NCBI GenBank assembly: GCA_031769625.1
Contig: JAUIMM010000688.1
Coordinates: forward strand, 1,922,944-1,986,943
DNA length: 64,000 nucleotides
Source: Taudactylus pleione
Lineage: Eukaryota; Chordata; Amphibia; Anura; Myobatrachidae
Reading direction: 5' to 3'
Part shown: in pieces, positions 38,401 to 51,445 of the stretch
Numbering within the stretch: position 1 is the first letter of the stretch
Layout: every line of letters starts with the position of its first letter
Program-made: the position numbers and the translations under genes
Notes under the pieces: generated by a model
Seen by the model: the letters and a program-made list of their open reading frames with translations, nothing else
Databases searched by the model: none
Told to the model about the DNA's origin: nothing

Positions 38401-41400
38401 CATTGACTTAAAGTGGACCGAAGGAGCCTAGGAACCCTTTTTTTGACTGGCTGCTTCTCTCCCACCTGATGGTCAAAATGGCCCAAAATTTGGTGTGAAT
38501 GTAGCTCTGAGCTAGTGATTTCCAGCCATAGTGGTCTCATAATTGTAGACAACAAGGATTGATAACTGCAAGCATTTAAAGCAAATTAAAATCTCCATTG
38601 ACTTAAAGTGGACCGAAGGAGCCTAGGAACCCTTTTTATGACTGGCTGTTTCTCTGCCACCTGATGGTCAAAATGGCCCAAAATTTGGTGTGAATGTAGC
38701 TCTGAGCTAGTGCTTTCCAGCCATAGTGGTCTCATAATTGTAGACCACATGGATTGATAACTGCAAGCATTTAAAGCAAATTAAAATCTCCATTGTCTTA
38801 AAGTGGACCGAAGGAGCCTAGGAACCCTTTTTTTGACTGGCTGTTTCTCTGCAACCTGATGGTCAAAATGGCCCAAAATTTGGTGTGAATGTAGCTGTGA
38901 ACAAGTGCTTTCCAACCACTCTGGTCCCATAATTGTAGACCACATGGATTGATAACTGCAAGCATTTAAAGCAAATAAAAATCTCCATTGACTTGAAGTG
39001 GACTGAAGGAGCCTAGGAATCCTTTCTTTGACTGGCTGTTTCTCTGCCACCTGACGGTCAAAATGGCCCAAAATTTGGTGTGAATGTAGCTCTGAACACG
39101 TGGTTTCCAGCCATACTGGTCCCATAATTGTAGACCACATGGATTGATAACTGCAAGCATTTAAAGCAAATTAAAATCTCCATTGACTTAAAGTGGACCG
39201 AAGGAGCCTAGGAACCCTTTTTATGACTGGCTGTTTCTCTGCCACCTGATGGTCAAAATGGCCCAAAATTTGGTGTGAATGTAGCTCTGAGCTAGTGCTT
39301 TCCAGCCATAGTGGTCTCATAATTGTAGACCACATGGATTGATAACTGCAAGCATTTAAAGCAAATTAAAATCTCCATTGACTTAAAGTGGACCGAAGGA
39401 GCCTAGGAACCCTTTTTTTGACTGGCTGTTTCTCTGCCACCTGATGGTCAAAATGGCTCAAAATTTGGTGTGAATGTAGCTCTGAGCTAGTGCTTTCCAG
39501 CCATAGTGGTCTCATAATTGTAGACCACATGGATTGATAACTGCAAGCATTTAAAGCAAATAAAAATCTCCATTGACTCAAAGTGGACAGAAGGAGCCTA
39601 GGAACCCTTTCTTTGACTGGCTGTTTCTCTGCCACCTGACGGTCAAAATGGCCCAAAATTTGGTGTGAATGTAGCTCTGAACATGTGGTTTCCAGCCATA
39701 CTGGTCCCATAATTGTAGACCACATGGATTGATAACTGCAAGCATTTAAAGCAAATAAAAATCTCCATTGACTCAAACTGGACCGAAGGAGCCTAGGAAC
39801 CCTTTTTTGACTGGCTATTTCTCTGCCACCTGATGGTCAAAATGGCCCAAAATTTGGTGTGAATGTAGCTCTGAGCTAGTGCTTTCCAGCCATAGTGGTC
39901 TCATAATTGTAGACCACATGGATTGATAACTGCAAGCATTTAAAGCAAATTAAAATCTCCATTGACTTAAAGTGGACCGAAGGAGCCTAGGAACCCTTTT
40001 TTTGACTGGCTGTTTCTCTGCAACCTGATGGTCAAAATGGCCCAAGATTTGGTGTGAATGTAGCTGTGAACAAGTGCTTTCCAACCACTCTGGTCCCATA
40101 ATTGTAGACCACATGGATTGATAACTGCAAGCATTTAAAGCAAATAAAAATCTCCATTGACTTGAAGTGGACTGAAGGAGCCTAGGAATCCTTTCTATGA
40201 CTGGCTGTTTCTCTGCCACCTGACGGTCAAAATGGCCCAAAATTTGGTGTGAATGTAGCTCTGAACACGTGGTTTCCAGCCATACTGGTCCCATAATTGT
40301 AGACCACATGGATTGATAACTGCAAGCATTTAAAGCAAATTAAAATCTCCATTGACTTAAAGTGGACCGAAGGAGCCTAGGAACCCTTTTTATGACTGGC
40401 TGTTTCTCTGCCACCTGATGGTCAAAATGGCCCAAAATTTGGTGTGAATGTAGCTCTGAGCTAGTGCTTTCCAGCCATAGTGGTCTCATAATTGTAGACC
40501 ACATGGATTGATAACTGCAAGCATTTAAAGCAAATTAAAATCTCCATTGACTTAAAGTGGACCGAAGGAGCCTAGGAACCCTTTTTTTGATTGGCTGTTT
40601 CTCTGCCACCTGATGGTCAAAATGGCTCAAAATTTGGTGTGAATGTAGCTCTAAGCTAGTGCTTTCCAGCCATAGTGGTCTCATAATTGTAGACCACATG
40701 GATTGATAACTGCAAGCATTTAAAGCAAATAAAAATCTCCATTGACTCAAAGTGGACAGAAGGAGCCTAGGAACCCTTTCTTTGACTGGCTGTTTCTCTG
40801 CCACCTGACGGTCAAAATGGCCCAAAATTTGGTGTGAATGTAGCTCTGAACAAGTGGTTTCCAGCCATACTGGTCCCATAATTGTAGACCACATGGATTG
40901 ATAACTGCAAGCATTTAAAGCAAATAAAAATCTCCATTGACTCAAACTGGACCGAAGGAGCCTAGGAACCCTTTTTTGACTGGCTGTTTCTCTGCCACCT
41001 GATGGTCAAAATGGCCCAAAATTTGGTGTGAATGTAGCTCTGAGCTAGTGCTTTCCAGCCATAGTGGTCTCATAATTGTAGACCACATGGATTGATAACT
41101 GCAAGCATTTAAAGCAAATTAAAATCTCCATTGACTTAAAGTGGACCGAAGGAGCCTAGGAACCCTTTTTTTGACTGGCTGTTTCTCTGCAACCTGATGG
41201 TCAAAATGGCCCAAAATTTGGTGTGAATGTAGCTGTGAACAAGTGCTTTCCAACCACTCTGGTCCCATAATTGTAGACCACATGGATTGATAACTGCAAG
41301 CATTTAAAGCAAATAAAAATCTCCATTGACTTGAAGTGGACTGAAGGAGCCTAGGAATCCTTTCTTTGACTGGCTGTTTCTCTGCCACCTGATGGTCAAA

Positions 41401-44400
41401 ATGGCCCAAAATTTGGTGTGAATGTAGCTCTGAACATGTGGTTTCCAGCCATACTGGTCCCATAATTGTAGACCACATGGATTGATAACTGCAAGCATTT
41501 AAAGCAAATAAAAATCTCCATTGACTCAAACTGGACCGAAGGAGCCTAGGAACCCTTTTTTGACTGGCTATTTCTCTGCCACCTGATGGTCAAAATGGCC
41601 CAAAATTTGGTGTGAATGTAGCTCTGAGCTAGTGCTTTCCAGCCATAGTGGTCTCATAATTGTAGACCACATGGATTGATAACTGCAAGCATTTAAAGCA
41701 AATTAAAATCTCCATTGACTTAAAGTGGACCGAAGGAGCCTAGGAACCCTTTTTTTGACTGGCTGTTTCTCTGCAACCTGATGGTCAAAATGGCCCAAGA
41801 TTTGGTGTGAATGTAGCTGTGAACAAGTGCTTTCCAACCACTCTGGTCCCATAATTGTAGACCACATGGATTGATAACTGCAAGCATTTAAAGCAAATAA
41901 AAATCTCCATTGACTTGAAGTGGACTGAAGGAGCCTAGGAATCCTTTCTATGACTGGCTGTTTCTCTGCCACCTGACGGTCAAAATGGCCCAAAATTTGG
42001 TGTGAATGTAGCTCTGAACACGTGGTTTCCAGCCATACTGGTCCCATAATTGTAGACCACATGGATTGATAACTGCAAGCATTTAAAGCAAATTAAAATC
42101 TCCATTGACTTAAAGTGGACCGAAGGAGCCTAGGAACCCTTTTTTTGACTGGCTGTTTCTCTGCCACCTGATGGTCAAAATGGCTCAAAATTTGGTGTGA
42201 ATGTAGCTCTAAGCTAGTGCTTTCCAGCCATAGTGGTCTCATAATTGTAGACCACATGGATTGATAACTGCAAGCATTTAAAGCAAATAAAAATCTCCAT
42301 TGACTCAAAGTGGACAGAAGGAGCCTAGGAACCCTTTCTTTGACTGGCTGTTTCTCTGCCACCTGACGGTCAAAATGGCCCAAAATTTGGTGTGAATGTA
42401 GCTCTGAACAAGTGGTTTCCAGCCATACTGGTCCCATAATTGTAGACCACATGGATTGATAACTGCAAGCATTTAAAGCAAATAAAAATCTCCATTGACT
42501 CAAACTGGACCGAAGGAGCCTAGGAACCCTTTTTGACTGGCTGTTTCTCTGCCACCTGATGGTCAAAATGGCCCAAAATTTGGTGTGAATGTAGCTCTGA
42601 GCTAGTGCTTTCCAGCCATAGTGGTCTCATAATTGTAGACCACATGGATTGATAACTGCAAGCATTTAAAGCAAATTAAAATCTCCATTGACTTAAAGTG
42701 GACCGAAGGAGCCTAGGAACCCTTTTTTTGACTGGCTGTTTCTCTGCAACCTGATGGTCAAAATGGCCCAAAATTTGGTGTGAATGTAGCTGTGAACAAG
42801 TGCTTTCCAACCACTCTGGTCCCATAATTGTAGACCACATGGATTGATAACTGCAAGCATTTAAAGCAAATAAAAATCTCCATTGACTTGAAGTGGACTG
42901 AAGGAGCCTAGGAATCCTTTCTTTGACTGGCTGTTTCTCTGCCACCTGATGGTCAAAATGGCCCAAAATTTGGTGTGAATGTAGCTCTGAACATGTGGTT
43001 TCCAGCCATACTGGTCCCATAATTGTAGACCACATGGATTGATAACTGCAAGCATTTAAAGCAAATAAAAATCTCCATTGACTCAAACTGGACCGAAGGA
43101 GCCTAGGAACCCTTTTTTGACTGGCTATTTCTCTGCCACCTGATGGTCAAAATGGCCCAAAATTTGGTGTGAATGTAGCTCTGAGCTAGTGCTTTCCAGC
43201 CATAGTGGTCTCATAATTGTAGACCACATGGATTGATAACTGCAAGCATTTAAAGCAAATTAAAATCTCCATTGACTTAAAGTGGACCGAAGGAGCCTAG
43301 GAACCCTTTTTTTGACTGGCTGTTTCTCTGCAACCTGATGGTCAAAATGGCCCAAGATTTGGTGTGAATGTAGCTGTGAACAAGTGCTTTCCAACCACTC
43401 TGGTCCCATAATTGTAGACCACATGGATTGATAACTGCAAGCATTTAAAGCAAATAAAAATCTCCATTGACTTGAAGTGGACTGAAGGAGCCTAGGAATC
43501 CTTTCTATGACTGGCTGTTTCTCTGCCACCTGACGGTCAAAATGGCCCAAAATTTGGTGTGAATGTAGCTCTGAACACGTGGTTTCCAGCCATACTGGTC
43601 CCATAATTGTAGACCACATGGATTGATAACTGCAAGCATTTAAAGCAAATTAAAATCTCCATTGACTTAAAGTGGACCGAAGGAGCCTAGGAACCCTTTT
43701 TATGACTGGCTGTTTCTCTGCCACCTGATGGTCAAAATGGCCCAAAATTTGGTGTGAATGTAGCTCTGAGCTAGTGCTTTCCAGCCATAGTGGTCTCATA
43801 ATTGTAGACCACATGGATTGATAACTGCAAGCATTTAAAGCAAATTAAAATCTCCATTGACTTAAAGTGGACCGAAGGAGCCTAGGAACCCTTTTTTTGA
43901 CTGGCTGTTTCTCTGCCACCTGATGGTCAAAATGGCTCAAAATTTGGTGTGAATGTAGCTCTAAGCTAGTGCTTTCCAGCCATAGTGGTCTCATAATTGT
44001 AGACCACATGGATTGATAACTGCAAGCATTTAAAGCAAATAAAAATCTCCATTGACTCAAAGTGGACAGAAGGAGCCTAGGAACCCTTTCTTTGACTGGC
44101 TGTTTCTCTGCCACCTGACGGTCAAAATGGCCCAAAATTTGGTGTGAATGTAGCTCTGAACAAGTGGTTTCCAGCCATACTGGTCCCATAATTGTAGACC
44201 ACATGGATTGATAACTGCAAGCATTTAAAGCAAATAAAAATCTCCATTGACTCAAACTGGACCGAAGGAGCCTAGGAACCCTTTTTTGACTGGCTGTTTC
44301 TCTGCCACCTGATGGTCAAAATGGCCCAAAATTTGGTGTGAATGTAGCTCTGAGCTAGTGCTTTCCAGCCATAGTGGTCTCATAATTGTAGACCACATGG

Positions 44401-47400
44401 ATTGATAACTGCAAGCATTTAAAGCAAATTAAAATCTCCATTGACTTAAAGTGGACCGAAGGAGCCTAGGAACCCTTTTTTTGACTGGCTGTTTCTCTGC
44501 AACCTGATGGTCAAAATGGCCCAAAATTTGGTGTGAATGTAGCTGTGAACAAGTGCTTTCCAACCACTCTGGTCCCATAATTGTAGACCACATGGATTGA
44601 TAACTGCAAGCATTTAAAGCAAATAAAAATCTCCATTGACTTGAAGTGGACTGAAGGAGCCTAGGAATCCTTTCTTTGACTGGCTGTTTCTCTGCCACCT
44701 GACGGTCAAAATGGCCCAAAATTTGGTGTGAATGTAGCTGTGAACACGTGGTTTCCAGCCATACTGGTCCCATAATTGTAGACCACATGGATTGATAACT
44801 GCAAGCATTTAAAGCAAATAAAAATCTCCATTGACTCAAAGTGGACCAATGGAGCCTAGGAACCCTTTCTTTGACTGGCTGTTTCTCTGCCACCTGACGG
44901 TCAAAATGGCCCAAAATTTGGTGTGAATGTAGCTCTGAGCTAGTGATTTCCAGCCATAGTGGTCTCATATTTGTAGACAACAAGGATTGATAACTGCAAG
45001 CATTTAAAGCAAATTAAAATCTCCATTGACTTAAAGTGGACCGAAGGAGCCTAGGAACCCTTTTTATGACTGGCTGTTTCTCTGCCACCTGATGGTCAAA
45101 ATGGCCCAAAATTTGGTGTGAATGTAGCTCTGAGCTAGTGCTTTCCAGCCATAGTGGTCTCATAATTGTAGACCACATGGATTGATAACTGCAAGCATTT
45201 AAAGCAAATTAAAATCTCCATTGACTTAAAGTGGACCGAAGGAGCCTAGGAACCCTTTTTTTGACTGGCTGTTTCTCTGCCACCTGATGGTCAAAATGGC
45301 TCAAAATTTGGTGTGAATGTAGCTCTGAGCTAGTGCTTTCCAGCCATAGTGGTCCCATAATTGTAGACCACATGGATTGATAACTGCAAGCATTTAAAGA
45401 AACTTAAAATCTTCATTGACTTAAAGTGGACCGAAGGAGCCTAGGAACCCTTTTTTTGACTGGCTGTTTCTCTGCAACCTGATGGTCAAAATGGCCGAAA
45501 ATTTGGTGTGAATGTAGCTCTGAGCTAGTGCTTTCCAGCCATAGTGGTCTCATAATTGTAGACCACATGGATTGATAACTGCAAGCATTTAAAGCAAATA
45601 AAAATCTCCATTGACTCAAAGTGGACAGAAGGAGCCTAGGAACCCTTTCTTTGACTGGCTGTTTCTCTGCCACCTGACGGTCAAAATGGCCCAAAATTTG
45701 GTGTGAATGTAGCTCTGAACAAGTGGTTTCCAGCCATACTGGTCCCATAATTGTAGACCACATGGATTGATAACTGCAAGCATTTAAAGCAAATAAAAAT
45801 CTCCATTGACTCAAAGTGGACCGAAGGAGCCTAGGAACCCTTTTTTGACTGGCTGTTTCTCTGCCACCTGATGGTCAAAATGGCCCAAAATTTGGTGTGA
45901 ATGTAGCTGTGAACAAGTGCTTTCCAACCACTCTGGTCCCATAATTGTAGACCACATGGATTGATAACTGCAAGCATTTAAAGCAAATAAAAATCTCCAT
46001 TGACTTGAAGTGGACTGAAGGAGCCTAGGAATCCTTTCTTTGACTGGCTGTTTCTCTGCCACCTGACGGTCAAAATGGCCCAAAATTTGGTGTGAATGTA
46101 GCTGTGAACACGTGGTTTCCAGCCATACTGGTCCCATAATTGTAGACCACATGGATTGATAACTGCAAGCATTTAAAGCAAATAAAAATCTCCATTGACT
46201 CAAAGTGGACCAATGGAGCCTAGGAACCCTTTCTTTGACTGGCTGTTTCTCTGCCACCTGACGGTCAAAATGGCCCAAAATTTGGTGTGAATGTAGCTCT
46301 GAGCTAGTGATTTCCAGCCATAGTGGTCTCATATTTGTAGACAACAAGGATTGATAACTGCAAGCATTTAAAGCAAATTAAAATCTCCATTGACTTAAAG
46401 TGGACCGAAGGAGCCTAGGAACCCTTTTTATGACTGGCTGTTTCTCTGCCACCTGATGGTCAAAATGGCCCAAAATTTGGTGTGAATGTAGCTCTGAGCT
46501 AGTGCTTTCCAGCCATAGTGGTCTCATAATTGTAGACCACATGGATTGATAACTGCAAGCATTTAAAGAAACTTAAAATCTTCATTGACTTAAAGTGGAC
46601 CGAAGGAGCCTAGGAACCCTTTTTTTGACTGGCTGTTTCTCTGCAACCTGATGGTCAAAATGGCCGAAAATTTGGTGTGAATGTAGCTCTGAGCTAGTGC
46701 TTTCCAGCCATAGTGGTCTCATAATTGTAGACCACATGGATTGATAACTGCAAGCATTTAAAGCAAATAAAAATCTCCATTGACTCAAAGTGGACAGAAG
46801 GAGCCTAGGAACCCTTTTTTTGACTGGCTGTTTCTCTGCAACCTGATGGTCAAAATGGCCGAAAATTTGGTGTGAATGTAGCTCTGAGCTAGTGCTTTCC
46901 AGCCATAGTGGTCTCATAATTGTAGACCACATGGATTGATAACTGCAAGCATTTAAAGCAAATTAAAATCTCCATTGACTTAAAGTGGACCGAAGGAGCC
47001 TAGGAACCCTTTTTTTGACTGGCTGCTTCTCTCCCACCTGATGGTCAAAATGGCCCAAAATTTGGTGTGAATGTAGCTCTGAGCTAGTGATTTCCAGCCA
47101 TAGTGGTCTCATAATTGTAGACCACATGGATTGATAACTGCAAGCATTTAAAGCAAATTAAAATCTCCATTGACTTAAAGTGGACCGAAGGAGCCTAGGA
47201 ACCCTTTTTTTGACTGGCTGCTTCTCTCCCACCTGATGGTCAAAATGGCCCAAAATTTGGTGTGAATGTAGCTCTGAGCTAGTGATTTCCAGCCATAGTG
47301 GTCTCATAATTGTAGACAACAAGGATTGATAACTGCAAGCATTTAAAGCAAATTAAAATCTCCATTGACTTAAAGTGGACCGAAGGAGCCTAGGAACCCT

Positions 47401-50280
47401 TTTTATGACTGGCTGTTTCTCTGCCACCTGATGGTCAAAATGGCCCAAAATTTGGTGTGAATGTAGCTCTGAGCTAGTGCTTTCCAGCCATAGTGGTCTC
47501 ATAATTGTAGACCACATGGATTGATAACTGCAAGCATTTAAAGCAAATTAAAATCTCCATTGTCTTAAAGTGGACCGAAGGAGCCTAGGAACCCTTTTTT
47601 TGACTGGCTGTTTCTCTGCAACCTGATGGTCAAAATGGCCCAAAATTTGGTGTGAATGTAGCTGTGAACAAGTGCTTTCCAACCACTCTGGTCCCATAAT
47701 TGTAGACCACATGGATTGATAACTGCAAGCATTTAAAGCAAATAAAAATCTCCATTGACTTGAAGTGGACTGAAGGAGCCTAGGAATCCTTTCTTTGACT
47801 GGCTGTTTCTCTGCCACCTGACGGTCAAAATGGCCCAAAATTTGGTGTGAATGTAGCTCTGAACAAGTGGTTTCCAGCCATACTGGTCCCATAATTGTAG
47901 ACCACATGGATTGATAACTGCAAGCATTTAAAGCAAATAAAAATCTCCATTGACTCAAACTGGACCGAAGGAGCCTAGGAACCCTTTTTTGACTGGCTGT
48001 TTCTCTGCCACCTGATGGTCAAAATGGCCCAAAATTTGGTGTGAATGTAGCTCTGAGCTAGTGCTTTCCAGCCATAGTGGTCTCATAATTGTAGACCACA
48101 TGGATTGATAACTGCAAGCATTTAAAGCAAATTAAAATCTCCATTGACTTAAAGTGGACCGAAGGAGCCTAGGAACCCTTTTTTTGACTGGCTGTTTCTC
48201 TGCAACCTGATGGTCAAAATCGCCCAAGATTTGGTGTGAATGTAGCTGTGAACAAGTGCTTTCCAACCACTCTGGTCCCATAATTGTAGACCACATGGAT
48301 TGATAACTGCAAGCATTTAAAGCAAATAAAAATCTCCATTGACTTGAAGTGGACTGAAGGAGCCTAGGAATCCTTTCTATGACTGGCTGTTTCTCTGCCA
48401 CCTGACGGTCAAAATGGCCCAAAATTTGGTGTGAATGTAGCTCTGAACACGTGGTTTCCAGCCATACTGGTCCCATAATTGTAGACCACATGGATTGATA
48501 ACTGCAAGCATTTAAAGCAAATAAAAATCTCCATTGACTTGAAGTGGACTGAAGGAGCCTAGGAATCCTTTCTATGACTGGCTGTTTCTCTGCCACCTGA
48601 CGGTCAAAATGGCCCAAAATTTGGTGTGAATGTAGCTCTGAACACGTGGTTTCCAGCCATACTGGTCCCATAATTGTAGACCACATGGATTGATAACTGC
48701 AAGCATTTAAAGCAAGTTAAAATCTCCATTGACTTAAAGTGGACCGAAGGAGCCTAGGAACCCTTTTTATGACTGGCTGTTTCTCTGCCACCTGATGGTC
48801 AAAATGGCCCAAAATTTGGTGTGAATGTAGCTCTGAGCTAGTGCTTTCCAGCCATAGTGGTCTCATAATTGTAGACCACATGGATTGATAACTGCAAGCA
48901 TTTAAAGCAAATTAAAATCTCCATTGACTTAAAGTGGACCGAAGGAGCCTAGGAACCCTTTTTTTGACTGGCTGTTTCTCTGCCACCTGATGGTCAAAAT
49001 GGCTCAAAATTTGGTGTGAATGTAGCTCTGAGCTAGTGCTTTCCAGCCATAGTGGTCTCATAATTGTAGACCACATGGATTGATAACTGCAAGCATTTAA
49101 AGCAAATAAAAATCTCCATTGACTCAAAGTGGACAGAAGGAGCCTAGGAACCCTTTCTTTGACTGGCTGTTTCTCTGCCACCTGACGGTCAAAATGGCCC
49201 AAAATTTGGTGTGAATGTAGCTCTGAACAAGTGGTTTCCAGCCATACTGGTCCCATAATTGTAGACCACATGGATTGATAACTGCAAGCATTTAAAGCAA
49301 ATAAAAATCTCCATTGACTCAAACTGGACCGAAGGAGCCTAGGAACCCTTTTTTGACTGGCTGTTTCTCTGCCACCTGATGGTCAAAATGGCCCAAAATT
49401 TGGTGTGAATGTAGCTCTGAGCTAGTGCTTTCCAGCCATAGTGGTCTCATAATTGTAGATCACATGGATTGAGAACTGCAAGCATTTAAAGCAAATTAAA
49501 ATCTCCATTGACTTAAAGTGGACCGAAGGAGCCTAGGAACCCTTTTTTTGACTGGCTGTTTCTCTGCAACCTGATGGTCAAAATGGCCCAAAATTTGGTG
49601 TGAATGTAGCTGTGAACAAGTGCTTTCCAACCACTCTGGTCCCATAATTGTAGACCACATGGATTGATAACTGCAAGCATTTAAAGCAAATAAAAATCTC
49701 CATTGACTTGAAGTGGACTGAAGGAGCCTAGGAATCCTTTCTTTGACTGGCTGTTTCTCTGCCACCTGACGGTCAAAATGGCCCAAAATTTGGTGTGAAT
49801 GTAGCTCTGAACACGTGGTTTCCAGCCATACTGGTCCCATAATTGTAGACCACATGGATTGATAACTGCAAGCATTTAAAGCAAATAAAAATCTCCATTG
49901 ACTCAAAGTGGACCAATGGAGCCTAGGAACCCTTTCTTTGACTGGCTGTTTCTCTGCCACCTGACGGTCAAAATGGCCCAAAATTTGGTGTGAATGTAGC
50001 TCTGAGCTAGTGATTTCCAGCCATAGTGGTCTCATATTTGTAGACAACAAGGATTGATAACTGCAAGCATTTAAAGCAAATTAAAATCTCCATTGACTTA
50101 AAGTGGACCGAAGGAGCCTAGGAACCCTTTTTATGACTGGCTGTTTCTCTGCCACCTGATGGTCAAAATGGCCCAAAATTTGGTGTGAATGTAGCTCTGA
50201 GCTAGTGCTTTCCAGCAATAGTGGTCTCATAATTGTAGACCACATGGATTGATAACTGCAAGCATTTAAAGCAAATTAAA
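35471..50280. repeat. Satellite domain with long-range higher-order structure (8, 9, 21 and 38 monomers)
   Basis: The private change 'gctctaagctag' occurs near 36556, 40649, 42206 and 43959, spacings of about 21, 8 and 9 monomers. The three-monomer block ending in 'catatttgtagacaacaagg' occurs near 37564, 44967, 46331 and 50034. The first two copies are 7403 bp apart (38 monomers less 7 bp) and encode identical minus-strand translations. Segments at 41.12-43.09 kb repeat at 1557 bp. Many monomers carry CACGTG or its decayed forms. Indels are rare compared with the domain to the left. Confidence 0.8.
48332..48721. repeat. Single-monomer tandem duplication of the CACGTG class
   Basis: Monomers 48332-48526 and 48527-48721 both have gacttgaagtggactg, 'cctttctatgac', gacgg and 'gaacacgtggtttcc'. 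They differ only at the last few bases (aaataaaa against aagttaaa). The related blocks near 36.1, 40.2, 42.0 and 43.5 kb hold one such monomer each, so this is a local duplication. Confidence 0.8.
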
Positions 50281-51445
50281 ATCTCCATTGACTTAAAGTG
50301 GACCGAAGGAGCCTAGGAACCCTTTTTTTGACTGGCTGTTTCTCTGCAACCTGATGGTCAAAATGGCCGAAAATTTGGTGTGAATGTAGCTCTGAGCTAG
50401 TGCTTTCCAGCCATAGTGGTCTCATAATTGTAGACCACATGGATTGATAACTGCAAGCATTTAAAGCAAATAAAAATCTCCATTGACTCAAAGTGGACAG
50501 AAGGAGCCTAGGAACCCTTTCTTTGACTGGCTGTTTCTCTGCCACCTGACGGTCAAAATGGCCCAAAATTTGGTGTGAATGTAGCTCTGAACAAGTGGTT
50601 TCCAGCCATACTGGTCCCATAATTGTAGACCACATGGATTGATAACTGCAGGCATTTAAAGCAAATAAAAATCTCCATTGACTCAAAGTGGACCGAAAGA
50701 GCCTAGGAACCCTTTTTTGACTGGCTGTTTCTCTGCCACCTGATGGTCAAAATGGCCCAAAATTTGGTGTGAATGTAGCTCTGAGCTAGTGCTTTCCAGC
50801 CATAGTGGTCTCATAATTGTAGACCACATGGATTGATAACTGCAAGCATTTAAAGCAAATTAAAATCTCCATTGACTTAAAGTGGACCGAAGGAGCCTAG
50901 GAACCCTTATTTTGACTGGCTTTTTCTCTGCAACCTGATGGTCAAAATGGCCCAAAATTTGGTGTGAATGTAGCTGTGAACAAGTGCTTTCCAACCACTC
51001 TGGTCCCATAATTGTAGACCACATGGATTGATAACTGCAAGCATTTAAAGCAAATAAAAATCTCCATTGACTTAAAGTGGACCGAAGGAGCCTAGGAATC
51101 CTTTCTTTGACTGGCTGTTTCTCTGCCACCTGTCGGTCAAAATGGCCCAAAATTTGGTGTGAATGTAGCTCTGAACAAGTGGTTTCCAGCCATACTGGTC
51201 CCATAATTGTAGACCACATGGATTGATAACTGCAAGCATTTAAAGCAAATTAAAATCTCCATTGACTCAAAGTGGACCGAAGGAGCCTAGGAACCCTTTT
51301 TTTGACTGGCTGTTTCTCTGCCACCTGATGGTCAAAATGGCCCAAAATTTGGTGTGAATGTAGCTCTGAGCTAGTGATTTCCAGCCATAGTGGTCTCATA
51401 ATTGTAGACCACATGGATTGATAACTGCAAGCATTTAAAGCAAAT
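50281..51445. repeat. Satellite linking segment, six monomers
   Basis: Ordinary monomers between two higher-order domains. It holds the ggccgaaaa/dyad monomer, gactca/gacag with gaacaagtgg, then gaacaagtgctttccaaccactctgg and a gtcgg monomer. This order reappears in the domains at 54.2-56.5 kb and 58.7-64 kb. The tract 'cccttattttgactggcttt' near 50905 is a private change. No gene was seen. Confidence 0.75.

Noticed and set aside
11684..49875. A second family of 64-codon minus-strand frames (starting MLAVINPCGLQLW) in another frame
   Set aside because: These are overlapping out-of-frame readings of the same monomers, present only where class variants remove a stop. No domain or conservation argues for a protein.
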